A DNA stretch of 64,000 bases, from positions 62,001-126,000 of the forward strand of contig NZ_FNFB01000013.1 in the NCBI RefSeq assembly GCF_900100395.1, in the 5' to 3' direction. Below are positions 41,102 to 49,433 of this stretch, in pieces (position 1 is the first letter of the stretch; each line of letters opens with the position of its first letter). Position numbers and translations under genes: made by a program. This DNA is from Nonomuraea maritima. GTDB lineage: Bacteria > Actinomycetota > Actinomycetes > Streptosporangiales > Streptosporangiaceae. The notes below the pieces were generated by a model. That model was not told the origin of the DNA. It made no database searches and saw only the letters and a list, made by a program, of their open reading frames with translations.

Positions 41102-43285
41102 ATGGCAGCCGACCGCTTGCTCAGCGGTTCCGGCCCGGACGGTGGCGCGGGGGGCGCGCCCAAGGGCCAGGGTCGCCTCATAGGCAGGCGGTACCGGCTG
41201 GTGTCACCCGTCGGCCGGGGCGGCATGGGGGTCGTCTGGCAGGCGCACGACGTGCTGCTCGACCGCGACGTCGCGGTGAAGGAGCTGATTCTCCCCTACG
41301 GCCTCGACCAGGCGGGGCTGCAGGTCGCGCACCGCCGGGTGCTGCGTGAGGCCCGCTCCGCCGCGCGGCTGCAGCACCCGGGCATCGTGACCGTGCACGA
41401 CGTCGTCGAGGAGGACGGCCGGCCCTGGATCGTGATGGAACTGGTCCGCGCGTGGTCGCTGGAGCAGGCCGTCCGCCAGAGCGGGCCGCTGCCCGTCGTG
41501 CAGGCCGCCGAGATCGGCATCCGGGTGCTCGACGCGCTGCGCCACGCGCACGCCGCCGGCATCCTGCACCGCGACATCAAGCCGGGCAACGTGCTGCTGA
41601 CCGCCGACCGGGTGGTGCTGACCGACTTCGGCATCGCCGCCGTCGAGGGCGACGTCACGATCACGCAGACCGGGCTGCTCATGGGGTCGCCCGCCTACAT
41701 CCCGCCGGAGCGCCTGTCCGGCCAGCAGATCACGCAGGCCGCCGACCTGTGGTCGTTCGGGGCCACGCTGTACGCCGCCGTCGAGGGACGGCCGCCGTAC
41801 GAGGGGCCCGATGCCGTGGCCGTGCTCGGGTCGGTGCTCACCCGCGACCCGATCAGGCCGCAGCGGGCCGGGGCCCTGCTGCCGGTCGTCGAGGGCCTGC
41901 TGCGCAAGAACCCGGCCGAGCGGATGACGTCCGAGCAGGCCGCCCAGCTGCTGGAGGACGTGCTGCGCACGCACGGCGCCGCGCTGCCGCGCCGGCCCGA
42001 CACGCTTCCCGGCCCCGCCGACCCCACGCCGGCCGGGCTGCTGCCGCCGCTGGAGACGCCGTCGGGGCCGATGCCCTCGCGGATCGTGGAGACGCCGTCG
42101 GGGCCGGTGCGGGTGCCGTACGAGTCGGGCTCGTACACGTTGCCTCCTACGGCTTCACCTCCTGGAGGGGCTCCGGCCGACCCGCCGTCCGGCTCCTACG
42201 ACGCGCCGGCCGGTTCGTGGGGTGGCTACGACTCGCTGTCCAGCCCGTCGGGCGGGGTTCCCCGGTCGCCGCTGGGCGCGCCCACCGGACTCGGGACCGG
42301 GCGCGACTTCCGCGACGACACTCCGGGCCTTCGAACGGGCCCCCAGCCGGGGTCACAGCCGGGATCGCAGACGGGACCGCAGCTGGGCTCACAGACGGGC
42401 CCGCAGACGGGACCGCAGTTGGGCCCGCGAACCGGTCCGCAACCCCAGCCGATCCTGCCGCTCACCTCCGACAGCCGTACCTCCGGCGCGACCCCGTGGC
42501 CGCTGGCCTCGCCCGCCGACCTGAGCGAGCAGTCGCGCGACGCCTACTCACGCGACACGGGTCGGGACACAGGGCGGGACTCAGGGCGGGACACGGGCCA
42601 GAACCGCCCGGCCGCACCGCCGGACACCGCGCCGCGCACGGGCAGGAGTCGGCGTCGCAAGGAGCAGGACGACGGTTTCTGGGCCCGCGAGGGACGTCCG
42701 GCGCCGATGCTGCTCATCGGCGCCCTGGTGGCGGTCGCCGCCGTCACCGCCGCCGTGCTGTTCCTGCTGGTCCGCTCCGACGACCCGCCGCCCGCGGCGG
42801 GCCTCGACGCCGACACCAGCGAGACCACCGCGGTCGGGACGGAGCCGTCCGCCATACCCGAGGGGTACCAGGAGCACAGCGGGCGCGGGTTCGCCGCCGC
42901 CACGCCGGACGACTGGAAGCCCAGCACGTCAGGCCGGACGACCCGGTTCGACGGGCCGAAGGACTCCGGCCTGCGGATCCTCGTCGAGCCGTCCACCCCG
43001 CAGCCCGACGGCGGGCTTTCCGTGCTCGCCAAGAAGGAGGCGGCCGGCGGCCTGGAGAGCTACATCCAGGTACGGCTACAGGCGGTCAATTACCGCGGCA
43101 CGAAGGCCGCCGACTGGGAGTACACCTACACCAGCGACAAGGGCGTCCCCATGCACGCGCTCGTCCGCCACGCCACCATGGACGGCGCCGCGTTCCTGAT
43201 CACGTTCGACCTCCCCCAGCTCAAGTGGGACGACCAAGCCGAAACCCGCAAAACCTTCCTCGACACCTTCCAGCACATCGACTGA
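41102..43285 (+). CDS. Transmembrane serine/threonine protein kinase
   Basis: 727 aa, Pkn-type receptor kinase. The kinase domain runs about residues 30-290: glycine loop VGRGGMGVVW, Lys 60 in VAVKE, HRDIKPGN with Asp 158, DFG at 175-177 and GSPAYIPPERL. A Pro/Gly/Ser/Gln linker of about 240 residues holds GPQxGSQ and GRDTGRD repeats. One membrane helix (MLLIGALVAVAAVTAAVLFLL) leads to an extracellular C-terminal domain of about 150 residues with no PASTA repeats. All catalytic residues are present, so it should be active. The external ligand is unknown. A terminator follows. Confidence 0.92.
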   Translation: MAADRLLSGSGPDGGAGGAPKGQGRLIGRRYRLVSPVGRGGMGVVWQAHDVLLDRDVAVKELILPYGLDQAGLQVAHRRVLREARSAARLQHPGIVTVHDVVEEDGRPWIVMELVRAWSLEQAVRQSGPLPVVQAAEIGIRVLDALRHAHAAGILHRDIKPGNVLLTADRVVLTDFGIAAVEGDVTITQTGLLMGSPAYIPPERLSGQQITQAADLWSFGATLYAAVEGRPPYEGPDAVAVLGSVLTRDPIRPQRAGALLPVVEGLLRKNPAERMTSEQAAQLLEDVLRTHGAALPRRPDTLPGPADPTPAGLLPPLETPSGPMPSRIVETPSGPVRVPYESGSYTLPPTASPPGGAPADPPSGSYDAPAGSWGGYDSLSSPSGGVPRSPLGAPTGLGTGRDFRDDTPGLRTGPQPGSQPGSQTGPQLGSQTGPQTGPQLGPRTGPQPQPILPLTSDSRTSGATPWPLASPADLSEQSRDAYSRDTGRDTGRDSGRDTGQNRPAAPPDTAPRTGRSRRRKEQDDGFWAREGRPAPMLLIGALVAVAAVTAAVLFLLVRSDDPPPAAGLDADTSETTAVGTEPSAIPEGYQEHSGRGFAAATPDDWKPSTSGRTTRFDGPKDSGLRILVEPSTPQPDGGLSVLAKKEAAGGLESYIQVRLQAVNYRGTKAADWEYTYTSDKGVPMHALVRHATMDGAAFLITFDLPQLKWDDQAETRKTFLDTFQHID
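42338..42610 (+). repeat. Repeat-rich coding stretch in the kinase linker
   Basis: Degenerate CAGACGGGMCCGCAG-type units encode repeated Gly-Pro-Gln-x-Gly-Ser-Gln segments. A second block near 42555-42600 repeats ACACGGGTCGGG-like units encoding Asp-Thr-Gly-Arg. They look slippage-prone and probably vary in length between relatives. Confidence 0.6.
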
Positions 43286-43317
43286 CGCCCCTCTCCGGCT
43301 CGCGGCCTCTTCGCCCT

Positions 43318-43350
43318 TCGAGCCCCGACCTTCTCCCGGTAGGGGCTCGA
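43318..43350. terminator. Bidirectional terminator between kinase and marR-like gene
   Basis: TCGAGCCCC (43318-43326) pairs perfectly with GGGGCTCGA (43342-43350) around a 15-base loop. It lies between the convergent stops of the kinase (43285) and the MarR-type gene (43377). Confidence 0.6.
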
Positions 43351-43376
43351 CCTCTGGCCCGTGCAGACGCGCACGC

Positions 43377-43805
43377 TCAGCGGGGGTAGAGCTTGGCTGC
43401 CAGGGCGTGCAGGTGGGCGCGTTCGTCGGCGGTCAGGGGGGCGAGGGTTTCGTTCTCGACCTCGGCGATCACGCGGTGTGCCTCCTCCAGTGCCGAGCGC
43501 CCGGCGGCCGTCAGGGTCACGCGGTAGCGCCGGCGGTCGGACGGGTCGCGTTCGCGGTCGGCCAGGCGCATCTCGATCAGGTCGTCCATGAGACGGACCA
43601 TGTCGCTCGGGTCGAGGCCGAGCCGGTCGCCGAGCCGCCGCTGGGCGGCCGGGCCGAAGTCGTCCAGGGCGGTCAGCACCGCGAAGTGCCACAGCCCCAG
43701 CCCGGTCCGCGCCGACAGCCGGTCGGCCAGCGTGCGGCGGTTGGCCACCGCGGCCTTGTGCAGCGTGAACGTCGTGACGGCGAGCAGCGACGGCGGGGTT
43801 TCCAT
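43377..43805 (-). CDS. MarR-family transcriptional regulator
   Basis: 142 aa winged helix-turn-helix protein. The recognition region is AAQRRLGDRLGLDPSDMVRLMDDL, followed by the wing DRERDPSDRRRYRVTLT, all typical of MarR. ATG 43805 gives the usual length. It is divergent from a VOC protein with two CCAAT/ATTGG dyads between, so it probably represses both itself and that gene, with release by a phenolic or similar ligand. Confidence 0.9.
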   Translation of the reverse strand: METPPSLLAVTTFTLHKAAVANRRTLADRLSARTGLGLWHFAVLTALDDFGPAAQRRLGDRLGLDPSDMVRLMDDLIEMRLADRERDPSDRRRYRVTLTAAGRSALEEAHRVIAEVENETLAPLTADERAHLHALAAKLYPR

Positions 43806-43825
43806 GCCCGTTAGTGTAGGTTCTA

Positions 43826-43854
43826 ACCAATCATTGGTATCTACCAACTATTGG
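43826..43854. promoter_or_regulatory. MarR-type operator pair
   Basis: ACCAAT-C-ATTGGT (43826-43838) is a perfect dyad, and CCAA-CTA-TTGG (43844-43854) repeats the core. The sites fill the 57-base gap between the MarR-like start (43805) and the VOC start (43863), so a bound dimer would cover both promoters. Confidence 0.65.
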
Positions 43855-43862
43855 AGCACCCC

Positions 43863-44258
43863 ATGGATGTCCTCGTCCCCCGTCTGCTGGTCGACGACTT
43901 CCCGACGACCGTCGCCTTCTACGAGGGCGTGCTGCGCGACCTGCTGGGCGTCGAACCGGTCAAGGTGCTGCCCGACCACCGCTACGCCCACTGGGACATC
44001 AGCGGGCAGTCGGCCCTCGTCCTGTACGGCCGCGAGAACATCGCCCAGCTCACCGGTTCGACGGCCACGGGCCCGGCCGCCGACACGACGATGCTGGTCA
44101 TGAAGGTCGACGACGTGGACGACGCCGCCGGCTGCCTGGTACGGCACGGGGCGGTGCCGGTCGCGCCGCCGCAGGACCGCCCGGAGTGGGCCCCCGGCCT
44201 GCGCACCGCGCACCTGCGCGACCCGGAGGGCCGGCTGATCGAGCTCCAGTCGTACTGA
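43863..44258 (+). CDS. VOC-family (glyoxalase/bleomycin-resistance-like) protein
   Basis: 131 aa with two beta-alpha-beta-beta-beta halves: VPRLLVDDFPTTVAFYEGVL at the start and LMKVDDVDDAAGCLVRHG with LRDPEGRLIELQSY at the end, the last containing the usual metal-ligand Glu. It may be a dioxygenase, isomerase or drug-binding protein. ATG 43863 has GGAG 8 bases upstream; an in-frame TTG four codons earlier overlaps the operator. Probably controlled by the divergent MarR-type gene. Confidence 0.82.
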   Translation: MDVLVPRLLVDDFPTTVAFYEGVLRDLLGVEPVKVLPDHRYAHWDISGQSALVLYGRENIAQLTGSTATGPAADTTMLVMKVDDVDDAAGCLVRHGAVPVAPPQDRPEWAPGLRTAHLRDPEGRLIELQSY

Positions 44259-44264
44259 GCCGCC

Positions 44265-44738
44265 TCAGCCCCCGTACGCGCGCAGCACGGCCCGGCGGAT
44301 GCCCTCGTACCCCGTGCACCGGCACAGGTTGGAGCTCAGCAGCGCGTCCAGGCGCTCAGGGTCGCGGGCGACGGAGGGGTCCGCGTCGAGCGCGCCGACC
44401 ACCAGCATCACGAAACCGGCGGTGCAGAAGCCGCACTGCAGGCCGTGCTCGGCGGACATCGCCTCCTGGAAGGGGTGCAACCGGCCGTCCGCGGCGAGCC
44501 CCTCGACCGTACGGATGTCGCGGCCCGCGGCCTGCACCGCGAGCATCAGGCACGAGCGCACCCCCTCGCCGTCCACCAGGACGGTGCACGAGCCGCAGAC
44601 GCCGTGCTCGCAGCCGAGCTTCGTGCCGGTCAGCCCGCATGCGCCGCGCAACACGTCGGCCAGGTTCCTGCGCGGCTCGACCGTCACGTCGTAGGCGGTC
44701 CCGTTGACCGTGAGCCGGATCGGTACACCAGCGCTCAT
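44265..44738 (-). CDS. Molybdenum hydroxylase 2Fe-2S subunit (second operon)
   Basis: 157 aa with GCEHGVCGSCTVLVDG plus VRSC, and CGFCTAG...CRCTGY, so both clusters are intact. ATG 44738 overlaps the FAD subunit stop by 4 bases. Last gene of a Mo-FAD-FeS operon, a different gene order from the first hydroxylase operon (FAD-FeS-Mo). Convergent with the VOC gene 6 bases away. Confidence 0.92.
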   Translation of the reverse strand: MSAGVPIRLTVNGTAYDVTVEPRRNLADVLRGACGLTGTKLGCEHGVCGSCTVLVDGEGVRSCLMLAVQAAGRDIRTVEGLAADGRLHPFQEAMSAEHGLQCGFCTAGFVMLVVGALDADPSVARDPERLDALLSSNLCRCTGYEGIRRAVLRAYGG

Positions 44739-45619
44739 GCCCGCCCCCTGCCGTCCTGCGCGTCCCGCAGCGCCTCCGTCAGCGCGCGCCGGACGACCAC
44801 GCCCGTCGCGTGCCGCTTGTACTCCACGCCGGCGTGGAGTTCCTGGTACGGGTCGGCGGCGGCCGCGGCCAGCTCGCCGGCCCGTGCGAGGACGGCGGGC
44901 TCCGGCTCGCGGCCGGCCAGCCAGTCCTCCGCCTCGCGGGCGCGCCGGACGGCCGCGCCGGTCATGCCGATCCGCGCGCCGGCGATCGCCCCGTCCCGCA
45001 GCACGAGCGCGACGACGGCCGCGGCCTGCGCGAAGCTGAGGTGCGTACGGTGCTGCTCGACGAAGGCGACGCCCACCGCGTCGCTCTCGGGCAGCAACGG
45101 CAGCTCCACCGACGTCACGATCTCGTCCGGCTGCCGTACGGTGCGGAACGCGCCGAGGAAGTAGTCGCTGGCGGTCACCGCGCGGCTGCCCGACGGCCCG
45201 GTCAGCTCGATCACGGCGTCGAGCGCCGCCGCGGTCGCGCACCACTCCGACTGGGGATGCGCCCAGGCCAGACTGCCTGCCATGGTCCCGCGCACGCGGA
45301 CCGGCGGGTGCGCGATGAACGGGCTCACCCTGCTCAGCAGCCGCCCGAGAGCCCCGGGCGCGACGGCCGGCGTCTCGAAGGCGCGGTGCCTGGCCAGGGC
45401 GCCGACGCGCAGCGCGTCCCCCGTCACGGTGATCGTGTCGAGCGCCCCGACGCCGTTGACGTCGACCAGCAGCGTGGGGCGTTCCAGGCGGAAGTTCATC
45501 AGGAGCAGCAGGCTCTGGCCGCCCGCCAGCACGCGGGAGGTCTCCGGCCGCTCGGCGAGCGCGCTCACGGCCTCGGAGAGCTCCGCAGGGGCCACGTAGT
45601 CGAAGGGTGCCGGTTTCAT
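44735..45619 (-). CDS. Molybdenum hydroxylase FAD subunit (second operon)
   Basis: 294 aa, CoxM family. It starts MKPAPFDYVAPAELSEAV, with the FAD loop VLAGGQSLLLLMNFRLE and RVRGTMAGSLAWAHPQSEW. ATG 45619 overlaps the stop of the large subunit (ATGA), and its own stop overlaps the FeS gene. Substrate follows the large subunit. Confidence 0.92.
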   Translation of the reverse strand: MKPAPFDYVAPAELSEAVSALAERPETSRVLAGGQSLLLLMNFRLERPTLLVDVNGVGALDTITVTGDALRVGALARHRAFETPAVAPGALGRLLSRVSPFIAHPPVRVRGTMAGSLAWAHPQSEWCATAAALDAVIELTGPSGSRAVTASDYFLGAFRTVRQPDEIVTSVELPLLPESDAVGVAFVEQHRTHLSFAQAAAVVALVLRDGAIAGARIGMTGAAVRRAREAEDWLAGREPEPAVLARAGELAAAAADPYQELHAGVEYKRHATGVVVRRALTEALRDAQDGRGRA

Positions 45620-47934
45620 CGCACCCCCGCCTCCCGTCCGGCGACCGCGCGCCGGCACTCCTCCGGGGTCAGCGGGAGCTGGATCCCAGGCTCCCCGAGA
45701 GCGTCGACGACGGCGTTGACGACGGCGGGCGGCGTGCCGATGCACCCGGCCTCGCCGGTGCCCTTGGCGCCCAGCGCGGTGTTCGGGTTCGGGGTGACGG
45801 TGCTGCCGAGCGTCAGCGGCGGCAGTTCGCCGATCGTCGGCAGCAGGTAACCCAGCAGGTCGGCGGCCTGCGGGCGGCCCTCGTCGTCGTAGGGCATCAC
45901 CTCGTACAGCGCCTGCCCGAGCCCCTGCACGACGGCTCCGCGCACCTGGTCCTCCACGATCTCGTCGTCGAGCCGCACGCCGCAGTCGTCCACCGCGACC
46001 AGGCGCAGCACGTGCACGACGCCCAGCTCCGTGTCGACCTCCACCACGGCGACGTACGCGCCGAAGGCGTACGCGGCCGGGGCCGCGTAGACGCCCTCGA
46101 CCCGCAGCGGCTCCCCCGCGGCGGCCAGCTCGCCCAGCGTCCGGCTGCGTCCCCCGGCGGTGACGACGCCGTTCGCGTACGACGCTCCGGGGCCGGCGCG
46201 CCGCTTCGCCTCCTCGATCAGCTCCAGCGCGGCGCGATGCAGCGCCGAGCCGCCCACCTGCGTCGACCGGCTCCCGTACGTGCCGACGCCCTGCGGCACC
46301 TCCGCGGTGTCGCCCTCGACGAGCGTCACCTGGCGGGCGGGGACGCCGAGGGTGCGCGCGACGAGCTCGGCGAAGACGGTCTCGTGGCTCTGGCCCGTGG
46401 CGCAGGTGCCGACGCGCGCGACGACGCCGCCGCCGGGGGCGACGTCGATCGCGGCCCACTCCTGGGCCACCTCCTTCTGCTCCAGCCCCGACCGTTCCGC
46501 GAACATGCACAGCCCGACGCCGAGCGGCCACGCGCCGCCCGCCTCCCGGCGGCGGCGCTGCTCCTCGCGCCAGTGCGCGTAGTCGGCCAGCTCCAGGGCC
46601 AGGTCGAGGGCCTGCTCGTATCGGCCGCTGTCGAACCACCTGCCGGTCGGCGACTCGTACGGGAACGCCTCCGGCGGGACGAGGTTGCGGCGCCTCAGCT
46701 CGGCCGGGTCCATGCCGAGCCGGCGGGCGAGCAGGTCGACGGTGCGTTCGACGGCGTAGACCTGCTCGGGGCGCCCCGCGCCGCGGTAGGGCGTCGTGAG
46801 AGCCGTGGTGGTGACGACCGTGCGGACCCGGGCGTGCACGTCCGGCGTCCGGTACACGCCTGCGGCGGCGCGCCCGGTCTCTCCCGGGACGAACGCGCCC
46901 ACCGGGTAGCCGCCGACGTCGGCGTCGACCTCCAGGTCAAGGGCGAGCATCCGGCCGTCTGCGTCGGCGGCGAGCCGTACTCGCTGGTTCTGGCCGCGAC
47001 CCTGCGGGGAGGCGAGCAGGGACTCCGCCCGGTCCTCCAGCCAGCGCACCGGACGGCCCAGGCGCAGCGCCAGCCGGACCACCACGAGGTACTCGGCGTA
47101 GGTGCCGCTCTTCGAGCCGAAGCCGCCACCGCTGTCGGCCACGCGCACCCTGATGCGCTCGGGGTCCCACTTGAGGTCGGCGGCGAGGTCGTCGCGCAGC
47201 CGGTGCGGGGCCTGGTGCGAGACCCAGACGGTCAGGCGGCCGTCCTCCTCCGGCACGGCGAGAAGGGCTCGGGGCTCCATGGGGGTGGGCACCAGCCGGG
47301 GCTGCCGGTAGACCCCTTCGACGACGACCGCCGCACGCTGCCAGACCTCGTCGGGGACGGGGTCGCCGAACTCCATGTCGGTGACGACGTTGTCCAGCCC
47401 GTCGAACAGCTGGACGGCCGACGCGGCGGCCTCGCCCGGGTCGACCAGGGCCGGCAGCGGGTCGATGTCGACGCGCACGGCGTCGGCGCCGTCCTCCGCC
47501 ACGTAGCGGTCGGCGCCCACGACGACGGCGATCGGCTCCCCTACGTACCGGACGCGGTCCACCGCGAGCGCCGGGCACGGCCTGTGTGCCGATCCTGGCG
47601 TGGCGAGGTAGACCGGCACGAGCGGGACCTCGTCGCCGAGGTCCGCCGCGGTCCACGCCGCCACGACGCCGTCGGTGGCGGTGGCCGCGCTCGTGTCGAC
47701 CGCCACCAGGCGTCCGTGCGGGACGCGGCTGCGGACGAACGCGGCGTCGAGGCAGCCGGGCACGTCGAGGTCGCCGACGTACCGTCCGGCTCCCGTGATC
47801 AGCCGGGCGTCCTCACGCCGCCCGAGCCGCCAGGACGCGGCGGCGTCGGGCACCCGCACCGACACGGGCGCCGAATCCGCCGGCAGAACAAATCCCCCTA
47901 CCTCCCGCAGTTTCTCCATGCCCCTCACGCCCAT
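45616..47934 (-). CDS. Molybdenum hydroxylase large subunit (second operon)
   Basis: 772 aa. RREDARLITGAGRYVGD is near residue 40, the ADSGGGFGSKSG loop follows, the active-site region is TPYRGAGRPEQVYAVER and the base Glu is in GAKGTGEAGCIG. It is again a form II-type enzyme, so not a proven CO dehydrogenase; aldehyde, nicotinate-like or purine substrates are possible. The start is uncertain: ATG 47934 or ATG 47919. It is first in the operon and divergent, across a structured 436-base gap, from a MOSC protein. Confidence 0.87.
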   Translation of the reverse strand: MGVRGMEKLREVGGFVLPADSAPVSVRVPDAAASWRLGRREDARLITGAGRYVGDLDVPGCLDAAFVRSRVPHGRLVAVDTSAATATDGVVAAWTAADLGDEVPLVPVYLATPGSAHRPCPALAVDRVRYVGEPIAVVVGADRYVAEDGADAVRVDIDPLPALVDPGEAAASAVQLFDGLDNVVTDMEFGDPVPDEVWQRAAVVVEGVYRQPRLVPTPMEPRALLAVPEEDGRLTVWVSHQAPHRLRDDLAADLKWDPERIRVRVADSGGGFGSKSGTYAEYLVVVRLALRLGRPVRWLEDRAESLLASPQGRGQNQRVRLAADADGRMLALDLEVDADVGGYPVGAFVPGETGRAAAGVYRTPDVHARVRTVVTTTALTTPYRGAGRPEQVYAVERTVDLLARRLGMDPAELRRRNLVPPEAFPYESPTGRWFDSGRYEQALDLALELADYAHWREEQRRRREAGGAWPLGVGLCMFAERSGLEQKEVAQEWAAIDVAPGGGVVARVGTCATGQSHETVFAELVARTLGVPARQVTLVEGDTAEVPQGVGTYGSRSTQVGGSALHRAALELIEEAKRRAGPGASYANGVVTAGGRSRTLGELAAAGEPLRVEGVYAAPAAYAFGAYVAVVEVDTELGVVHVLRLVAVDDCGVRLDDEIVEDQVRGAVVQGLGQALYEVMPYDDEGRPQAADLLGYLLPTIGELPPLTLGSTVTPNPNTALGAKGTGEAGCIGTPPAVVNAVVDALGEPGIQLPLTPEECRRAVAGREAGVR

Positions 47935-48370
47935 TCACCGACAAACCCACATTCACCCTCGATACACCGCCCTAACCCACAAACCGCACTGCATTCCTCA
48001 CCCGGCCCATTCCCCACCCCCACGGACCGCCGCACGCGCACACCCCCACGCGAACGCGGCACGCCGGTACCTCACCACCCGCAAAAGGACTGCCACCTTC
48101 GTCGGTGAGAGTTGTGTCCCTGGGGGTTCGCGTCACGGCATTGGCGACTCTTCCGCCGGCGAGGTCGTGGCCGCACTTCGGTGGTGGAGGTGTGGGGGAT
48201 GTGTCGCCCGCACAAAGGTGCGGCCATCGCCCCGGTCGGTGGGAATTCGCGGGAGCGCAAACGCTCCTCACGCGGCACATTCCTCTGCCGCCTGCGGACG
48301 CGGGACCATGGCCTGGTCGGCAGGGGTTTACGCACATGAAGCCAGGGCGGTGGTGGGGTAAAGTCTGCGC
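47935..48370. promoter_or_regulatory. Structured divergent region between the Mo-hydroxylase operon and the MOSC gene
   Basis: No gene is credible here. From 47935 to about 48070 the plus strand is C-rich and nearly free of G-runs, so the hydroxylase leader RNA would be G-rich with several GGG tracts. Further right, two hairpins of the same design (6-bp stem, 4-base loop) occur: CCGCAC-AAAG-GTGCGG (48208-48223) and GGAGCG-CAAA-CGCTCC (48252-48267). They would lie in the MOSC transcript leader or act as operators. No known riboswitch is recognised. Confidence 0.4.
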
Positions 48371-49195
48371 ATGAGGCTGGCGAGCATTTCCCTTTATCCC
48401 GTCAAATCGACCACCGGACACGACGTGCCCGTGGCCGAGGTCGAGCCGTGGGGGCTGGCCGGCGACCGCCGCTACCTCATCACCGAGACCACCGACGCGG
48501 GCAGCGAACTCCTCACCGCCAGGGAAGAACCCCGCCTGCTGGCCTGCGTCCCGGTCCTCGACGACGGCGCGCTCACGCTCACCGGCCCGCACGCCGATCC
48601 GCTGCGGGTGGTTCCCGGCACGACCCGCTCCACGGTGAAGGTCCACCACGACCCGGTGGAGCTCACCGACTGCGGCGACGAGGCCGCCGCCTGGCTGTCC
48701 GCGCTGGTCGGACGCCCCCTGCGGCTGCGCTGGATGGACGACCCGACCCGCCGCCCGGTCAACCCCGCCTACAGCAGGCCCGACGACCGGGTGAGCCTCG
48801 CCGACGCCTACCCCCTGCTGCTCACCTCGACAGCGTCACTCACGCGGCTGCGCGACTGGATCACCGAGACCGCGCTCGAACGCGGCGAGGAGGCCCCCGA
48901 GCCGCTGCCGATGCGCCGGTTCCGGCCCAACCTGGTCGTCGAGGGAGCGTCCGAGCCGTTCGCCGAGGACGAGTGGAAGCGCGTCCGCATCGGCGAGGTC
49001 GACTTCCGGGTGTCCAAGGGCTGCGACCGGTGCGTGCTGACCACGGTCGACACCGCCGCGTACACGAAGGGCAAGGAGCCGATCCGCACCCTTTCCCGGC
49101 ACCGCAAGCGTGACGGCAAGGTGTGGTTCGGCATCAACCTCATCCCGGACGGAGTGGGCCGCATCACCCAGGGCGACCCGGTCACCATTCTCTGA
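48371..49195 (+). CDS. MOSC-domain protein (YcbX/mARC-like)
   Basis: 274 aa. The N-terminal MOSC beta-barrel is LASISLYPVKSTTGHDV, then WGLAGDRRYLI. The C-terminal MOSC core is RRFRPNLVVEG, with the Moco-ligand Cys in VSKGCDRCVLTTVD. The single-chain length and Cys fit mARC/YcbX-type N-reductases, which reduce N-hydroxylated compounds using Moco; no ferredoxin domain is attached. Its place opposite a molybdenum hydroxylase operon fits shared Moco use. Its last 13 codons are echoed downstream at 49258. Confidence 0.88.
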   Translation: MRLASISLYPVKSTTGHDVPVAEVEPWGLAGDRRYLITETTDAGSELLTAREEPRLLACVPVLDDGALTLTGPHADPLRVVPGTTRSTVKVHHDPVELTDCGDEAAAWLSALVGRPLRLRWMDDPTRRPVNPAYSRPDDRVSLADAYPLLLTSTASLTRLRDWITETALERGEEAPEPLPMRRFRPNLVVEGASEPFAEDEWKRVRIGEVDFRVSKGCDRCVLTTVDTAAYTKGKEPIRTLSRHRKRDGKVWFGINLIPDGVGRITQGDPVTIL

Positions 49196-49204
49196 TTCCT
49201 CCTA

Positions 49205-49257
49205 GTCCGAGCGGAGCGGCCCGAGCGGAGTTGTGCGAGCGGAGTTGTGCGAGCGGA
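49205..49257. repeat. 14-base tandem repeats after the MOSC gene
   Basis: The unit GCGAGCGGAGTTGT is repeated with small changes about four times (CCGAGCGGAGCGGC, CCGAGCGGAGTTGT, GCGAGCGGAGTTGT, GCGAGCGGAGTGGG). The last copy runs straight into the duplicated MOSC tail. Confidence 0.7.
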
Positions 49258-49296
49258 GTGGGTTGGATCGCGCAGGGCGATCCGACTCGCATTCTC
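49258..49296 (+). pseudogene. Duplicated fragment of the MOSC gene 3' end
   Basis: Read in frame, these 39 bases give VGWIAQGDPTRIL against VGRITQGDPVTIL, the last 13 residues of the MOSC protein (49154-49192). Nine of 13 residues and 28 of 39 bases match. There is no start or stop of its own. It is a diverged copy of the gene's tail, separated from the original by 14-base tandem repeats. Confidence 0.6.
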
Positions 49297-49433
49297 GGAA
49301 AGCAGCACCGGCGAGGGTGGCCGGCCCGCGGTCGGGCCCTTGGGCGAGCTGCAGAACTTATCGCGCTTTAGCAAGAAAAAAGCTTCACAGCGGTCTTTAG
49401 GGCGATGTTGGGGGATTATGGGAAACTTCACGG

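Noticed and set aside
42338..42610. CRISPR-like or mobile repeat array
   Set aside because: The repeats are short, degenerate, in frame and inside the kinase linker, with no spacer structure or cas genes.
28602..47934. Calling either molybdenum hydroxylase a CO dehydrogenase (coxSML)
   Set aside because: Both large subunits carry PYRGAGR instead of the Cys-containing AYRCSFR loop of form I CO dehydrogenase, so the coxL name was not used despite the CoxG-like gene in the window.
47972..48335. Small open frames on the minus strand in the gap before the MOSC gene
   Set aside because: Translations are Arg/Pro/His-rich without ribosome sites or conserved pattern, which is typical of non-coding GC-rich DNA.
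47935..48370. Known Moco riboswitch in the leader near the MOSC gene
   Set aside because: Hairpins are present, but I cannot match them to the consensus of the Moco RNA motif by eye. Only a structured region is reported.
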